Assembly (NCBI RefSeq): GCF_039832105.1
Contig: NZ_JBDOHS010000013.1
Coordinates: 12,653 to 76,652 of the forward strand
Source of the DNA: Dorea_A sp016295505
GTDB lineage: Bacteria > Bacillota > Clostridia > Lachnospirales > Lachnospiraceae
Length of the DNA: 64,000 nucleotides
Direction: 5' to 3'
Shown here: positions 1-10,018 of the stretch, in pieces
Layout: the number at the start of each line of letters is the position of its first letter
Position numbering within the stretch: position 1 is the first letter of the stretch
Made by a program: the position numbers and the translations under genes
Notes under the pieces: generated by a model
The model's input: only the letters and a program-made list of their open reading frames with translations
The model's database searches: none
What the model was told of the DNA's origin: nothing

Positions 1-1410
1 TTCTCCCGGTGCTGTGATCACTGCCTGTTCCGCAAATGGATTCCGTCTTCTTGTAAAATTCTCATACCAGCATGCCCCCGGCGGTTCCACAATGACTGCT
101 CCGAAAAGTCCATGATACCGGTGGTTTCTCAGATCTCCAAAAGACTGCAGGATACAGGTCCCATATTCCCGGTCCGCTTTCCACAGATAACGTTTGCTCT
201 CACCGATTCCAACCGTCTGCTCTCTTGAATTGTATCCGACATTAATTCCGGAATCACAGACCGGATCATACTTCAGAAACTACGGATTCAGTGAAACTCT
301 TGTGGATGGCTTATGCCGCCGGTCCAGAGGTACCCTCGGATAATCATAATAGGGAATCGGCTGATCCGGATTCCATATGTTATGAAGTGTAACTTCAGCT
401 AGTCTCCTGCATTAGCACGTAAAATCAGTGGTTTCGGCTGATACTTCCCGGACTTCAGAAGCTCTACATCCTGAAGCGGTACAAAGATCAGTCCGTCGGG
501 GTCATGATCCCCATACCGATTATATGTAATTCTTGCCTGGACAAGCGCTATCTCAAATACACGGACTTTGTCACAATCTCCCGGCAGATCACAGTGCTCA
601 CACGACGTTTCACAATGCTCTTCCGGTTTTGCCGTATGACAGGGACAAGTATCCGTATACAATGCTCCGGCTGAGGCATGCTTCACAAAATTGGCCTCTT
701 CCAGTTGTGTCGGTTCTTCTGTCATGGATTCTCCATAAGGTCCACATCCCTTCATGAAAATGTGGATACAGATGGCAATGAAATATCACATCGCCGATAA
801 CTCCGTTCCTGCTGCCCGCTCCATACAGAATATCCAGTGTATAACACTCCTGCGGACTGATCGTAATCGAATCAATAATTGTAGAAACCGGATTGTCTCC
901 CTCCAGTCTCCATTGATGGTTATGAAGATGGAATACATGCGTTTCTTTGATGCCTCCGTGAATCAGCCGGATCTTTGCCGGATCTCCCACATATGCCCGA
1001 AGAATCGGCGGGGCCGGATCTCCATAGACCCAGGAACTCATGGAAATATCTTCTCCGGAATCCACCGGGTCGTGTGACAGAGGCATCCGGTTTCGCATCG
1101 GTTCAGAGCGATAGCTGATTGCCGTTGTAGAAGACGGAAGTCCTGTTCTGTGATCCATAGGAGGATTCCCGTCTCTGTCCAATATTTCCAGCTCATCGTG
1201 AAAAAACACAGTATATTCCCGAAATGCCGGTTTTCCGGGCGTATAGACATCTGCCATATCATGAAATAAAAAAACACCTTCCGTATTCGCATACCAGGTG
1301 TATATAATCTCATTCTCTGTTGTGCTGTCTATATTATATCCTGTGCAGGTTCCGTCTGCAGACGCCACATCATAGGACAGTCCCTGCACATGGATAGAAA
1401 GCCTTCGGTT
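1..1410 (-). pseudogene. Multicopper oxidase remnant (several lesions, truncated at its 5' end, runs off the window)
   Basis: Translation on the minus strand gives cupredoxin-type copper motifs: HLHNHQW, then HCHLYPHFHEGMW, and further on HRYHGLFG followed by VEPPG, as in multi-domain multicopper oxidases that oxidise metals or phenolics. The reading frame is broken. It starts mid-domain behind an in-frame stop near 1411, with no room for an N-terminal domain before the neighbouring reductase gene. It shifts frame near 715-735, just after the HFHEGMW motif, shifts again near 400, and carries an in-frame TAG at 280-282. Family-like sequence resumes after each lesion, so this is one decayed gene rather than several small ones. 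The rest lies beyond base 1. The protein cannot be made whole. The family call is secure from the motifs; the substrate is unknown. Confidence 0.85.
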
Positions 1411-1427
1411 CTATTCATATCTTCTCA

Positions 1428-2966
1428 TTAATACAGATACTTTTCTGCAATTTTCCTGAGCTTTTCCGGATCTTTTGCATACCACTCTTCAAAAGTCAGT
1501 TCCTCTGCCTGAACTGCTTCTCCCAGTTCCACAAAGAATGCCGGCATCTCCTTTTGAAGCATCATGCCCCACGGTTCTCCAAATCGTTCCTGCCCCTGAA
1601 CATCACAGCCGTTGACATGGAATGTAAATGCTGGTTCTGCCACATTGTTCACTCGCTTGGCCCCGCCATGAAATCCCAGTGTGCCGATCTGGTGTGTACC
1701 ACAGGAAGACGTACATCCGGAGATATGGATCCTCGGCAGTACCCCATCTGCAAAGTCATGTTTTCTCACTTCTTCAATAATGGATGCCAGTGCCCCCTGT
1801 GAATCACGAAGTCCTACCTGGCAGATGGTGCTTCCGATACAGGATACAGATGTCTCAAACAGATTCTGTGCACCATCGGCCGTGACAGTTTCCACTTTCT
1901 TCGCCTCATCCCCGGTCAGATTGATCACATAGATCGTTTCATCCGGTGCAATACGAATCTCCACCTGCTCCATATCTCTGATTGCATCATATAATTCCGC
2001 AAACTTTGTAACCGGCGGAAGCCCTCCGACCGGATGATAAGCAACCGCATACAGTCCTTCCTGCTTCTGCCCGGTGATACGCTTTCCGAATGCCGTACTT
2101 CCGTCTCCTGCCTTTGTTACTTCTATGATCTCCGGATGAATCGTAAGATTACCCTTTGCTTTCACTGCCGCCAGTTTTTCAAGATATGCCTCTTTATAAC
2201 CATCTGTACCCAGCGTTTCCTGCATATAACGGGTTCTTGCTTTTGCACGGTTCTCATAATTTCCATATGCAACAAAAGTATCCACCATTGCCTGTACATA
2301 ATACAGTACCTCTGCCGGATCAGTTCCTTCCGCAACCTTCACACCCATACGCGCATTATTTCCAAGACCGCCGGCACTGTACACATCAAAAGTTCCGTCC
2401 GGTCTTGCCACAAACCCAAGATCTCGGAACGTCGCATGCGGCTCATTTGCCGGAGAGTTAGAAAAACATACTTTTAACTTTCTCGGCATCTTTACCGTCT
2501 TGATGATTCCCATCAGATAATCTGAAACAGCCTCTACATATGGAATCACATCGAAATATTCTCCCTTTTCCACTCCGGAAAGCGGGGATGCCATCGTATT
2601 TCTCGGAAAGTCTCCGCCTCCGCCACGGGTAATGATTCCGACATCCATTGCTTTTTCCATGATCGCACAGACAGTATCTGCTTCCAGATCATGCAGCTGT
2701 ATCGTCTGACATGTTGTAAAATGTGCTTTATCCACACCATACTCAGCAATGACATCTGCAACAAATTTCAATTTATCTTTTGTCAGACGTCCACCAGGCA
2801 GACGAAGTCTTAACATACTTGCATTTCCGCCTTTCTGCGCATAGCTTCCAAATCCTCCGGAAAAACCTTTGTACTCTTTCATGCTGATTTCTTTCGCATA
2901 AAACTTATCTGTCATCTCACGGAACTCCATAAGATCTTCCTTGAATTCTCTGATTAAGTTATCCAT
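1428..2966 (-). CDS. Siroheme/[4Fe-4S] nitrite/sulfite reductase-like protein
   Basis: A 512-aa member of the nitrite/sulfite reductase hemoprotein family, which carries out six-electron reduction of sulfite or nitrite using coupled siroheme and a [4Fe-4S] cluster. The cluster/siroheme ligands are visible as C376-x5-C382 and C418-x3-C422 (motifs CIGSTIC and GCTSSC). Upstream, a ferredoxin-like half-domain (about 50-120) and basic residues such as those in FPRN and RTRY fit the anion-binding site. Length is close to plant/cyanobacterial-type single-chain enzymes. Its stop is about 20 nt from the multicopper oxidase remnant and its start abuts engB (1 nt), so it may be cotranscribed with engB. 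No electron-donor subunit or sulfate-assimilation genes lie next to it, so sulfite versus nitrite cannot be decided. Confidence 0.85.
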   Translation of the reverse strand: MDNLIREFKEDLMEFREMTDKFYAKEISMKEYKGFSGGFGSYAQKGGNASMLRLRLPGGRLTKDKLKFVADVIAEYGVDKAHFTTCQTIQLHDLEADTVCAIMEKAMDVGIITRGGGGDFPRNTMASPLSGVEKGEYFDVIPYVEAVSDYLMGIIKTVKMPRKLKVCFSNSPANEPHATFRDLGFVARPDGTFDVYSAGGLGNNARMGVKVAEGTDPAEVLYYVQAMVDTFVAYGNYENRAKARTRYMQETLGTDGYKEAYLEKLAAVKAKGNLTIHPEIIEVTKAGDGSTAFGKRITGQKQEGLYAVAYHPVGGLPPVTKFAELYDAIRDMEQVEIRIAPDETIYVINLTGDEAKKVETVTADGAQNLFETSVSCIGSTICQVGLRDSQGALASIIEEVRKHDFADGVLPRIHISGCTSSCGTHQIGTLGFHGGAKRVNNVAEPAFTFHVNGCDVQGQERFGEPWGMMLQKEMPAFFVELGEAVQAEELTFEEWYAKDPEKLRKIAEKYLY

Positions 2967-2967
2967 A

Positions 2968-3579
2968 CTACAGTTCTCCTTTTTCCTTTTCTATATTCAG
3001 GAACTCAGATTCTACCAGTTCCCATATCTCATCTCTGCCCTGTTTTGTTTCCGCAGAGAATGGAATCACCTTCGTCCCCGGCAGAACATTCAGCCCCTGC
3101 TTTACAAGCCTGATCTGCTTATCTTTCTGGCTTCTCTTTATTTTGTCCAGTTTTGTCGCAATAATCACCGGCCGGTATCCCTGTGCCACGATCCACTCAT
3201 ACATCATCTTATCATTGGCAGATGGTTCATGACGGATATCGATCAGCAGAAACACAACTTTCAACTGTTTTGACTCATGCAGATAACGTTCGATCAGCTT
3301 GCCCCATCTGATCTTCTCCTGCTCCGACACTTTTGCATAGCCATACCCCGGAAGATCTACCAGATATAATTCCTCATTGATATTATAAAAATTAATCGTC
3401 TGTGTCTTTCCGGGCGTTGCTGAGGTCCTTGCATAGGATTTTCGATTGATCAGTGCATTGATCAGCGAGGATTTTCCTACATTGGACTTGCCGGCAAATG
3501 CAATCTCCGGAAGCGTATTTTCCGGAAGTTTGCTTGTAATACCACATACTGTTTCCAAATTAATGCTTCTGATTACCAT
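2968..3579 (-). CDS. engB: Ribosome biogenesis GTPase EngB/YsxC
   Basis: A 203-aa Era/TrmE-like GTPase of the EngB (YsxC/YihA) family, needed for late 50S ribosomal subunit assembly in Firmicutes. GTPase motifs are in order: G1 GKSNVGKS (30-37), G2 with the TPGKT segment (55-59), G3 DLPG (75-78), and G4 TKLD around residue 142. Length is normal. It begins 10 nt after the lon stop codon; the lon-engB order is a familiar Firmicute arrangement, so the two are probably one transcript. Confidence 0.96.
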   Translation of the reverse strand: MVIRSINLETVCGITSKLPENTLPEIAFAGKSNVGKSSLINALINRKSYARTSATPGKTQTINFYNINEELYLVDLPGYGYAKVSEQEKIRWGKLIERYLHESKQLKVVFLLIDIRHEPSANDKMMYEWIVAQGYRPVIIATKLDKIKRSQKDKQIRLVKQGLNVLPGTKVIPFSAETKQGRDEIWELVESEFLNIEKEKGEL

Positions 3580-3589
3580 ATGATTCCCC

Positions 3590-5944
3590 TTATCTGTCTT
3601 CTTTCACTTCCGACACCAGCGCCACATTCAGCACCTCATCCATGTGTGACACCGGTAGGATCTCCAGCCCCTTTGTAATCTCTGAAGAGATCTCAGCCAC
3701 ATCAGTTTCGTTTTCTTTTGGTACAAGCACTGTCTTGATTCCTGCGTTTTTAGCTGCCAGAAGCTTCTCCTTCAGACCTCCGATTGGGAGAACCCTTCCC
3801 CGCAGTGTAATCTCTCCGGTCATTGCCAGATCAGCTCTTACCTTCCGTCCTGTAACAGCAGACATCATTGCCGTAGCCATCGTAATTCCTGCAGACGGAC
3901 CATCCTTTGGAACGGCTCCTTCCGGAATATGAATGTGAATATCATGTTTCTTAAAGAAATCCTCCGGGACTCCCCGCCGGTTGCTCACAGAACGAATATA
4001 TGTGATTCCGGCTCTTGCGGATTCTTTCATGACGTCTCCAAGCTGTCCTGTCAGAAGGATCTCACCTTCTCCGGGCATGACATTAACCTCTATCTGAAGT
4101 GTATCCCCTCCGACGCTTGTCCATGCAAGTCCGCGGACAATTCCGACCTCATCCTTTTCATTGGCCATCTGGTAAGAGTACAGTTCTTTTCCAAGATACT
4201 GAGACAGATTTCGCTCCGTCACATGGATCGATTTCTTTTTTGATTCCAGAATTTCTCTTGCTGCTTTTCTGCAGATATCCCCGATTTTTCGCTCCAGCTG
4301 TCTTACACCGGCCTCTTTTGTATAATTCCGGGCCATCTTCCAGATTACTTTTTTACTGATCGTAAGCTGCTCCGGCTTCAAACCATGCTTTTCAAGCTGT
4401 TTTGGAATCAGATGTTCCATTGCAATATGCAACTTTTCATTTTCTGTATAACTGCCGACTTCGATCACTTCCATTCGGTCAAGAAGCGGTCTTGGAATCG
4501 TCTGAAGTGTATTCGCAGTCGTGATAAATAATACTTCGGACAGATCAATCGGAACTTCCAGATAGTGATCCACAAACTTGTTATTCTGTTCTCCATCCAG
4601 GACCTCAAGAAGTGCAGAAAAAGTATCCCCTTTATAATCGCTGCTGACTTTATCAATCTCATCCAGCAGCATCAACGGATTCTTAACTCCTGCCTGCTTC
4701 ATCCCGTTTGCAATTCTTCCCGGCATTGCTCCGACATACGTCTTCCGGTGTCCCCGAATCTCTGCCTCATCGCGCACTCCGCCAAGGGATATCCTGACAT
4801 AAGGCTTCTTCAATGCCCGTGCAAGTGACTTGGCAATGGATGTCTTACCGGTTCCCGGTGGACCCACCAGACACAGGATCGGCGCTTCTCCCTTCTTGGT
4901 CAATGCACGCACTGCCAGAAATTCCAGCACACGTTCCTTTACCTTTTCCAGACCGTAATGATCCTCATCCAGCACTTTTTTTGCGTATGCAATATCTTTA
5001 TGCTCTCTGCACATTTTATCCCACGGCATTTCAAGCATCGTTTCAATGTATGTCCGGATCACACCGATTTCTGCCGGACTACTCATGGAATTCCGGAAAC
5101 GTTTGATCTCTTTTGCAAGCTTCTCTTTCACTTCTCCGGATGCATTCAGGGCATCTGTTTTCTGCTGAAATTCATCCGCATCCGACAGCGTGTTGTCATC
5201 TCCAAGTTCTTCCCGGATCAGCTTCAGCTCTTCTCTGAGAATATATTCCCTCTGATTCTTGTCAACACGCGCTTTTACTTTTGCCTGAATCTCTTCCTTT
5301 ACATTCAGGATCTGAATCTCATTGACAATCTTATAGATCAGTAATTCATATCGGCGCATGACGTCCGACTCTTCCAAAAGTTCCTGCGCATCTTCACAGG
5401 AAAACGGCATATTTGCCGCAATGATATCAACCAGAGCTTTCATCTCACTTATACTGTCAATCCGAAGAGCCAGTTCCTTGGAAAGCTTTGGATTCTTAAG
5501 CATATACTCTCTGAAGACATCCTTCAATCCCCGGATCATTGCTTCAAGATTCATCGGATGCTCCATAGCCCCTGTATCTTCTGCCGACGTATCTGTATCC
5601 GGAATCACGGTAACATGTGCCCGAAGGTAAGGATCCTCAAATTCCATTGTATTGATGCGAGCCCTGGCTTCTCCCGATATCAGGACTCTGCTGATTTTCT
5701 TTGGTAATTTTACTACCTGCCGTATAGTTGCAATGCACCCGATCTGCTGAATCTCTTCCAATCCCGGATCTTCCGTATCAATTTCTTTTTGCATACTCAG
5801 AAATATCTTCTGATCTCCCAGCATCGCTTCTTCGATTGCTTTCAGAGATTTTTCGCGGCTTACATCAAAATGCCTGACCTCTTCCGGAAGAATCACGAGT
5901 CCTCTTAAAGCAACCATCGGCAGACTATAAGTCTCTTTTATCAT
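3590..5944 (-). CDS. lon: ATP-dependent protease Lon
   Basis: A 784-aa LonA-type protease that unfolds and degrades misfolded and regulatory proteins in the cytoplasm. It has an N-terminal substrate-binding domain (about 1-200), a coiled-coil linker rich in Lys and Glu, an AAA+ module with Walker A GPPGTGKT (361-368) and the LLDEIDK Walker B, and a C-terminal serine-lysine protease domain. The catalytic dyad is Ser684 in PKDGPSAG and Lys727 in GGLKEK. Full length, no lesion. It is followed 10 nt later by engB and preceded by clpX, forming a proteolysis block. Confidence 0.98.
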   Translation of the reverse strand: MIKETYSLPMVALRGLVILPEEVRHFDVSREKSLKAIEEAMLGDQKIFLSMQKEIDTEDPGLEEIQQIGCIATIRQVVKLPKKISRVLISGEARARINTMEFEDPYLRAHVTVIPDTDTSAEDTGAMEHPMNLEAMIRGLKDVFREYMLKNPKLSKELALRIDSISEMKALVDIIAANMPFSCEDAQELLEESDVMRRYELLIYKIVNEIQILNVKEEIQAKVKARVDKNQREYILREELKLIREELGDDNTLSDADEFQQKTDALNASGEVKEKLAKEIKRFRNSMSSPAEIGVIRTYIETMLEMPWDKMCREHKDIAYAKKVLDEDHYGLEKVKERVLEFLAVRALTKKGEAPILCLVGPPGTGKTSIAKSLARALKKPYVRISLGGVRDEAEIRGHRKTYVGAMPGRIANGMKQAGVKNPLMLLDEIDKVSSDYKGDTFSALLEVLDGEQNNKFVDHYLEVPIDLSEVLFITTANTLQTIPRPLLDRMEVIEVGSYTENEKLHIAMEHLIPKQLEKHGLKPEQLTISKKVIWKMARNYTKEAGVRQLERKIGDICRKAAREILESKKKSIHVTERNLSQYLGKELYSYQMANEKDEVGIVRGLAWTSVGGDTLQIEVNVMPGEGEILLTGQLGDVMKESARAGITYIRSVSNRRGVPEDFFKKHDIHIHIPEGAVPKDGPSAGITMATAMMSAVTGRKVRADLAMTGEITLRGRVLPIGGLKEKLLAAKNAGIKTVLVPKENETDVAEISSEITKGLEILPVSHMDEVLNVALVSEVKEDR

Positions 5945-5968
5945 ATATTACTCTCCTGGTATAGAACA

Positions 5969-6000
5969 GGCGGGTACAAACTGCTCCTCTTGCACCCGCC
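5969..6000 (-). terminator. GC-rich hairpin between clpX and lon
   Basis: The arms GGCGGGT (5969-5975) and ACCCGCC (5994-6000) extend inward by TNCAA-like pairs to give a strong hairpin just after the clpX stop. The U-run on the minus strand is poor (TGTTCT), so it may attenuate rather than fully terminate clpX transcription before lon. Confidence 0.5.
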
Positions 6001-6024
6001 CTCTTTCATATCTCTTGTAAATAA

Positions 6025-7281
6025 TTATGCACTTTCAGACCGAAATCCGGAGTGTTCACATTCCGGTTCACCAAGTCCCTTAACAACATCTTCTGTAATA
6101 CGACATGATTTTAATGTCTCGTCTGATGGAGCCTTATACATAATATCCATCATAACATTTTCCATGATCGCACGAAGTCCTCTCGCGCCCGTCTTTCTCT
6201 TCAGAGAAGTCTCTGCAATCGCTTCCAGTGCCTCCTGATCAAAACTCAGGCGGACTCCATCCAGTTCAAGCATCTTCTGATACTGTTTCACAATTGCATT
6301 CTTTGGCTCTGTAAGGATACGGATCAGTGCATCTCTGTCAAGCATCTCCAGCGCAACAGTAACCGGCACACGACCTACAAGCTCCGGAATCAGTCCAAAC
6401 TTCACCAGATCCTGAGGCAGAATCTGCTTCAGCAGTCTGTCTACATCATCCTCATGCTTCTGTGCGATCTCCGCATTAAATCCAATTGACTTCTGGTCAA
6501 TACGTTTTTCTACAATCTTTTCAATTCCTTCAAACGCACCGCCACAGATAAACAGAATATTGGTTGTATCAATCTGTATCATCTCCTGATGCGGATGCTT
6601 TCTTCCTCCCTGCGGAGGTACATTTGCAACCGTTCCTTCAATGATCTTCAGGAGAGCCTGCTGTACACCCTCTCCGGACACATCTCTTGTAATAGATGGA
6701 TTCTCCGACTTTCTGGTAATCTTATCGATCTCATCAATATAGATAATGCCGTATTCTGCACGTTCAATATCACCATCTGCAGCCTGAATAATCTTCAGAA
6801 GAATATTCTCCACGTCTTCTCCGACATATCCGGCTTCTGTCAATGCAGTTGCATCGGCAATCGCAAACGGGACACCCAGAATCTTAGCCAGAGACTGTGC
6901 CAGAAGCGTCTTACCGCATCCGGTAGGCCCGAGCATCAGAATATTACTCTTGCCCAGTTCCACTCCCATGTCCTTCCCGGCCATGATTCTTTTATAATGA
7001 TTATATACTGCAACAGACAGAACTTTCTTTGCCTCGTCCTGTCCGATCACATAATCATCCAGAAATTCTTTGATTTCTTCCGGTTTCAGAAGATTGATAT
7101 CAGAGAACGGATTCCAGTGTCTTCCGTTCTCATATTCAAATTCTTCTTCTATAATCTCTGCACAGACATCCACACACTCATCACAGATATACGCCCCATT
7201 TGGGCCTGCGATCAACTTTCTGACCTGATTCTGTGTCTTGTTACAGAACGAACACCTGATCTGATCGTCGTTCTTTCCCAT
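6025..7281 (-). CDS. clpX: ClpX, ATPase subunit of ClpXP protease
   Basis: A 418-aa AAA+ unfoldase that delivers tagged substrates to ClpP. The N-terminal zinc-binding domain has four cysteines (C10, C13, C33, C36). The AAA+ domain shows Walker A GPTGCGKT, Walker B IIYIDEIDKI and the IGFNAE loop that docks onto ClpP. Full length. It lies 33 nt downstream of clpP on the same strand, so clpP and clpX are probably cotranscribed, with tig upstream. Confidence 0.98.
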   Translation of the reverse strand: MGKNDDQIRCSFCNKTQNQVRKLIAGPNGAYICDECVDVCAEIIEEEFEYENGRHWNPFSDINLLKPEEIKEFLDDYVIGQDEAKKVLSVAVYNHYKRIMAGKDMGVELGKSNILMLGPTGCGKTLLAQSLAKILGVPFAIADATALTEAGYVGEDVENILLKIIQAADGDIERAEYGIIYIDEIDKITRKSENPSITRDVSGEGVQQALLKIIEGTVANVPPQGGRKHPHQEMIQIDTTNILFICGGAFEGIEKIVEKRIDQKSIGFNAEIAQKHEDDVDRLLKQILPQDLVKFGLIPELVGRVPVTVALEMLDRDALIRILTEPKNAIVKQYQKMLELDGVRLSFDQEALEAIAETSLKRKTGARGLRAIMENVMMDIMYKAPSDETLKSCRITEDVVKGLGEPECEHSGFRSESA

Positions 7282-7314
7282 TCTCTCACCTCGTCTAAGG
7301 ACCGGTCCGCAAAA

Positions 7315-7896
7315 TTAACGGCTTGTGATGACTTCGTCTACCAGGCCATATGCTTTTGCTTCTTCCGCAGACATAAAATTATCTCTGTCTGTATCAGCGC
7401 TGATTACGTCTAACGGCTGTCCTGTATTTTCCGCCAGTATCTGATTCAATTTCTGACGGGTCTTTAATATATGCTCAGCTGCAATCTGAATCTCCGTCGC
7501 CTGACCCTGAGCACCGCCTGACGGCTGATGAATCATGATCTCAGCATTTGGAAGAGCAAGTCTCTTGCCCTTGGTTCCGCCCGCCAGCAGGAAAGATCCC
7601 ATACTTGCAGCCATACCGATACAGATGGTCTCTACATCACACTTGATGTACTGCATCGTATCATAAATTGCCATTCCGGCAGTCACAGATCCTCCCGGAC
7701 TATTGATGTACAGATGAATATCCTTTTCCGGATCTTCCGCCTCCAGGAATAACAGCTGTGCAACAATCACACTTGCAGATGCATCGGTTACTTCTTCTCC
7801 AAGAAAGATAATTCTGTCTTTTAATAATCTTGAATAGATATCGTAGGAGCGTTCTCCACGGCTTGTCTGTTCAATGACATAAGGTATCACACTCAT
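7315..7896 (-). CDS. clpP: ClpP, proteolytic subunit
   Basis: A 193-aa serine peptidase that forms the double-heptameric ClpP barrel. The catalytic triad is Ser98 (MAASMGS), His123 (EIMIHQPSGG) and Asp172. Length is typical for ClpP1 and the start follows a purine-rich GGAGG ribosome site. It lies between tig and clpX, the standard tig-clpP-clpX order. Confidence 0.98.
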   Translation of the reverse strand: MSVIPYVIEQTSRGERSYDIYSRLLKDRIIFLGEEVTDASASVIVAQLLFLEAEDPEKDIHLYINSPGGSVTAGMAIYDTMQYIKCDVETICIGMAASMGSFLLAGGTKGKRLALPNAEIMIHQPSGGAQGQATEIQIAAEHILKTRQKLNQILAENTGQPLDVISADTDRDNFMSAEEAKAYGLVDEVITSR

Positions 7897-7934
7897 GTTT
7901 ACGTCTCCTCCTGATTATATATGCAATTCGGGTT

Positions 7935-9221
7935 CTATTTTTCCACAGCATTTTCTACTAAGAAAGTAACAGCTTCCTGTACAGCCATATCTTCCTTCAT
8001 CTGCTTCTTCTCGTTCTCACCCATAAATCCTTTGAGTTTTTCAACTTCCATATTGTATGTTTCAGCCATCTTAGCCAGTTCTTCATCCAGCTTCTCATCT
8101 GAGATCTCAATATTTTCAGCCTTTGCAATCGCTTCCAGAACAAGGCGGGTCTCAATACGCTTGATTGCCTGCGGTCTGAATTCTTCCATCATCTTCTCAG
8201 CTGTCATGCCGGTAAACTGGAAGTACTGTTCCATGCTCAGTCCCTGAGACTGGATTCTCTGTGCAAAATCATCTGCCATCTGTACAGCCTGAGTCTCGAT
8301 CATTGGCTGCGGAATCTCATACTCTGCATTCTTAATTGCCTGCTCTACTGCCTGATCTTCCTGTTTTCTCTTTCCTTCAGCAGCTTTCTGCTCTTTAATC
8401 TTTGCCTTAATATCAGCTTTGTATTCTTCTAATGTATCAAATTCAGATACTTCTGCTGCAAATTCATCATCAATCTCCGGCAGTTCCTTTGCCTTGATCT
8501 CATGAACGGTACATTTGAACACAGCTGCTTTTCCCTTCAGATCTTCTGCATGGTAATCTTCCGGGAATGTAACATTCACTTCAACTTCTTTTTCAGCTTC
8601 TGCTCCTACCAGCTGTTCTTCAAATCCAGGAATGAAAGAGCCTGAACCAATCTTCAGCGGATAGTTTTCTCCTTTTCCGCCTTCGAATGCAACACCATCA
8701 ACAAATCCCTCAAAGTCAAGGATTACTTCATCTCCATCCTGTACCGGACGATCCTCTACTGTGATCTCTCTTGCATTCTTTTCTGCTTCTTCCTGAACCT
8801 TTGCGTCGATCTCTTTCTGTGTTACACGAGTAGATACTTTATCTACTTCCAGACCCTTATACTCTCCGAGAGTCACTTCCGGTTTGGTAGCAACATCTGC
8901 TGTAAAGATGAACGGTTTTCCTTTTTCAATCTGTACAACGTTAATCTCCGGTCTGGACACAATCTCAAGTTCACACTCATCGTAAGCATCTGCATATGCC
9001 TTCGGGATCAGTTCATTTGCAGCATCATCATAAAAGATCTCTGCTCCGTACATTTTTTCGATCATCTGACGAGGTACTTTTCCTTTACGGAAACCAGGCA
9101 AAGAGATCTTGTTCTTCTGCTTCATATATGCACTCTGAAGCGCTTTCTCTAAATCATCGGCAGGAACTTCAATTGTAAGTTTCGCCATGTTTTTTTCTAA
9201 TTTTTCTACCTGTAAACTCAT
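7935..9221 (-). CDS. tig: Trigger factor, ribosome-associated chaperone and prolyl isomerase
   Basis: A 428-aa trigger factor. The N-terminal ribosome-binding domain includes the conserved GFRKGKVPR loop (about 44-52), a central FKBP-type peptidyl-prolyl isomerase domain (about 155-240) begins at VQDGDEVILDFEGFVDG, and a long Glu/Lys-rich helical C-terminal domain forms the substrate cradle. It binds nascent chains at the exit tunnel. It is first in the tig-clpP-clpX block; about 100 nt of non-coding DNA separates it from the upstream lipoprotein gene. Confidence 0.97.
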   Translation of the reverse strand: MSLQVEKLEKNMAKLTIEVPADDLEKALQSAYMKQKNKISLPGFRKGKVPRQMIEKMYGAEIFYDDAANELIPKAYADAYDECELEIVSRPEINVVQIEKGKPFIFTADVATKPEVTLGEYKGLEVDKVSTRVTQKEIDAKVQEEAEKNAREITVEDRPVQDGDEVILDFEGFVDGVAFEGGKGENYPLKIGSGSFIPGFEEQLVGAEAEKEVEVNVTFPEDYHAEDLKGKAAVFKCTVHEIKAKELPEIDDEFAAEVSEFDTLEEYKADIKAKIKEQKAAEGKRKQEDQAVEQAIKNAEYEIPQPMIETQAVQMADDFAQRIQSQGLSMEQYFQFTGMTAEKMMEEFRPQAIKRIETRLVLEAIAKAENIEISDEKLDEELAKMAETYNMEVEKLKGFMGENEKKQMKEDMAVQEAVTFLVENAVEK

Positions 9222-9324
9222 TTATCATTTCCTCCTGTTTCTAACCGGCCTTCTGGGTAGCAAAAAAGGCAGGTATCCTACATTACATTCACTACAGAAG
9301 TATAACACAAACATTTATAAATAT

Positions 9325-10005
9325 CTAGCCCCCGATTTCATCTAAACGAAGGATTTTTACAATCAAATTGTCCATGTCATCTTCATTGATCGTATATTCA
9401 TTGTTTTTCTCCACGGTTACACGAAGAATTACCGTCTGCTTCTCCCCATAATCGGTAGCAAGATAAGCTGTGTCCAGTAACTCATAAGCATGATTTACAA
9501 TATCATTCAGCACCTGCTGATTAATCTCCTCTTCTGTCCCCTGGTATTCTCCATTTTCCACTTTTTCTGCAATTTTCAGAGAATCCTCTGTCAGCGCATC
9601 ATAATATTGAACGAACACATCCGAAGGCTGAATCTCAACCGGCACTTCATAGGTATCTTTATCTGTCCTCTTTGCTTCTTCCACCTGATATCGCATGGTC
9701 ATGAAGATCTTTGACACCAGTTCGCCAAACTGACTGGTCTTCAATTCACTCATCTGAATCTCATTTGTAATATTTCCCGCCACAAAACGGTCAATGGAAT
9801 CCTGATATATGAGCATTAGCTGCTGCTTGGAGGGCTCCTCCATATATTCCATGGCTGCCTGTGTCTCTCCCTGAAAAGTCAGTGCCAGAACAGCATTCAC
9901 ATAACCGGAGGCATCTGCCCCGCGTCCGCACCCGGTTAACAGAAGCACAGTAAGCATAAGGCCTGCTGCCGCTCTTCGGATTTTTACTCTTTCATATTGT
10001 TTCAT
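9325..10005 (-). CDS. Small lipoprotein of unknown function
   Basis: A 226-aa predicted lipoprotein. The start at 10005 (MKQYERVKIRR) gives a basic n-region, a hydrophobic core and a lipobox LLTGC with Cys26 as the lipidation site; a longer reading would overlap the end of the DJ-1 gene and add no signal-like sequence. The mature part is acidic and helical, with stretches such as TEEEINQQV. It resembles the DUF5105-type secreted lipoproteins of clostridia in general character, but I cannot confirm a domain. It sits 13 nt behind the DJ-1 gene and is probably cotranscribed with it. Function unknown. Confidence 0.75.
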   Translation of the reverse strand: MKQYERVKIRRAAAGLMLTVLLLTGCGRGADASGYVNAVLALTFQGETQAAMEYMEEPSKQQLMLIYQDSIDRFVAGNITNEIQMSELKTSQFGELVSKIFMTMRYQVEEAKRTDKDTYEVPVEIQPSDVFVQYYDALTEDSLKIAEKVENGEYQGTEEEINQQVLNDIVNHAYELLDTAYLATDYGEKQTVILRVTVEKNNEYTINEDDMDNLIVKILRLDEIGG

Positions 10006-10018
10006 CAGCCAATCCTCA

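Noticed and set aside
399..755. Separate small cysteine-rich protein
   Set aside because: It is the continuation of the multicopper oxidase after a frameshift; the overlapping HFHEGM segment and copper motifs on both sides show one gene.
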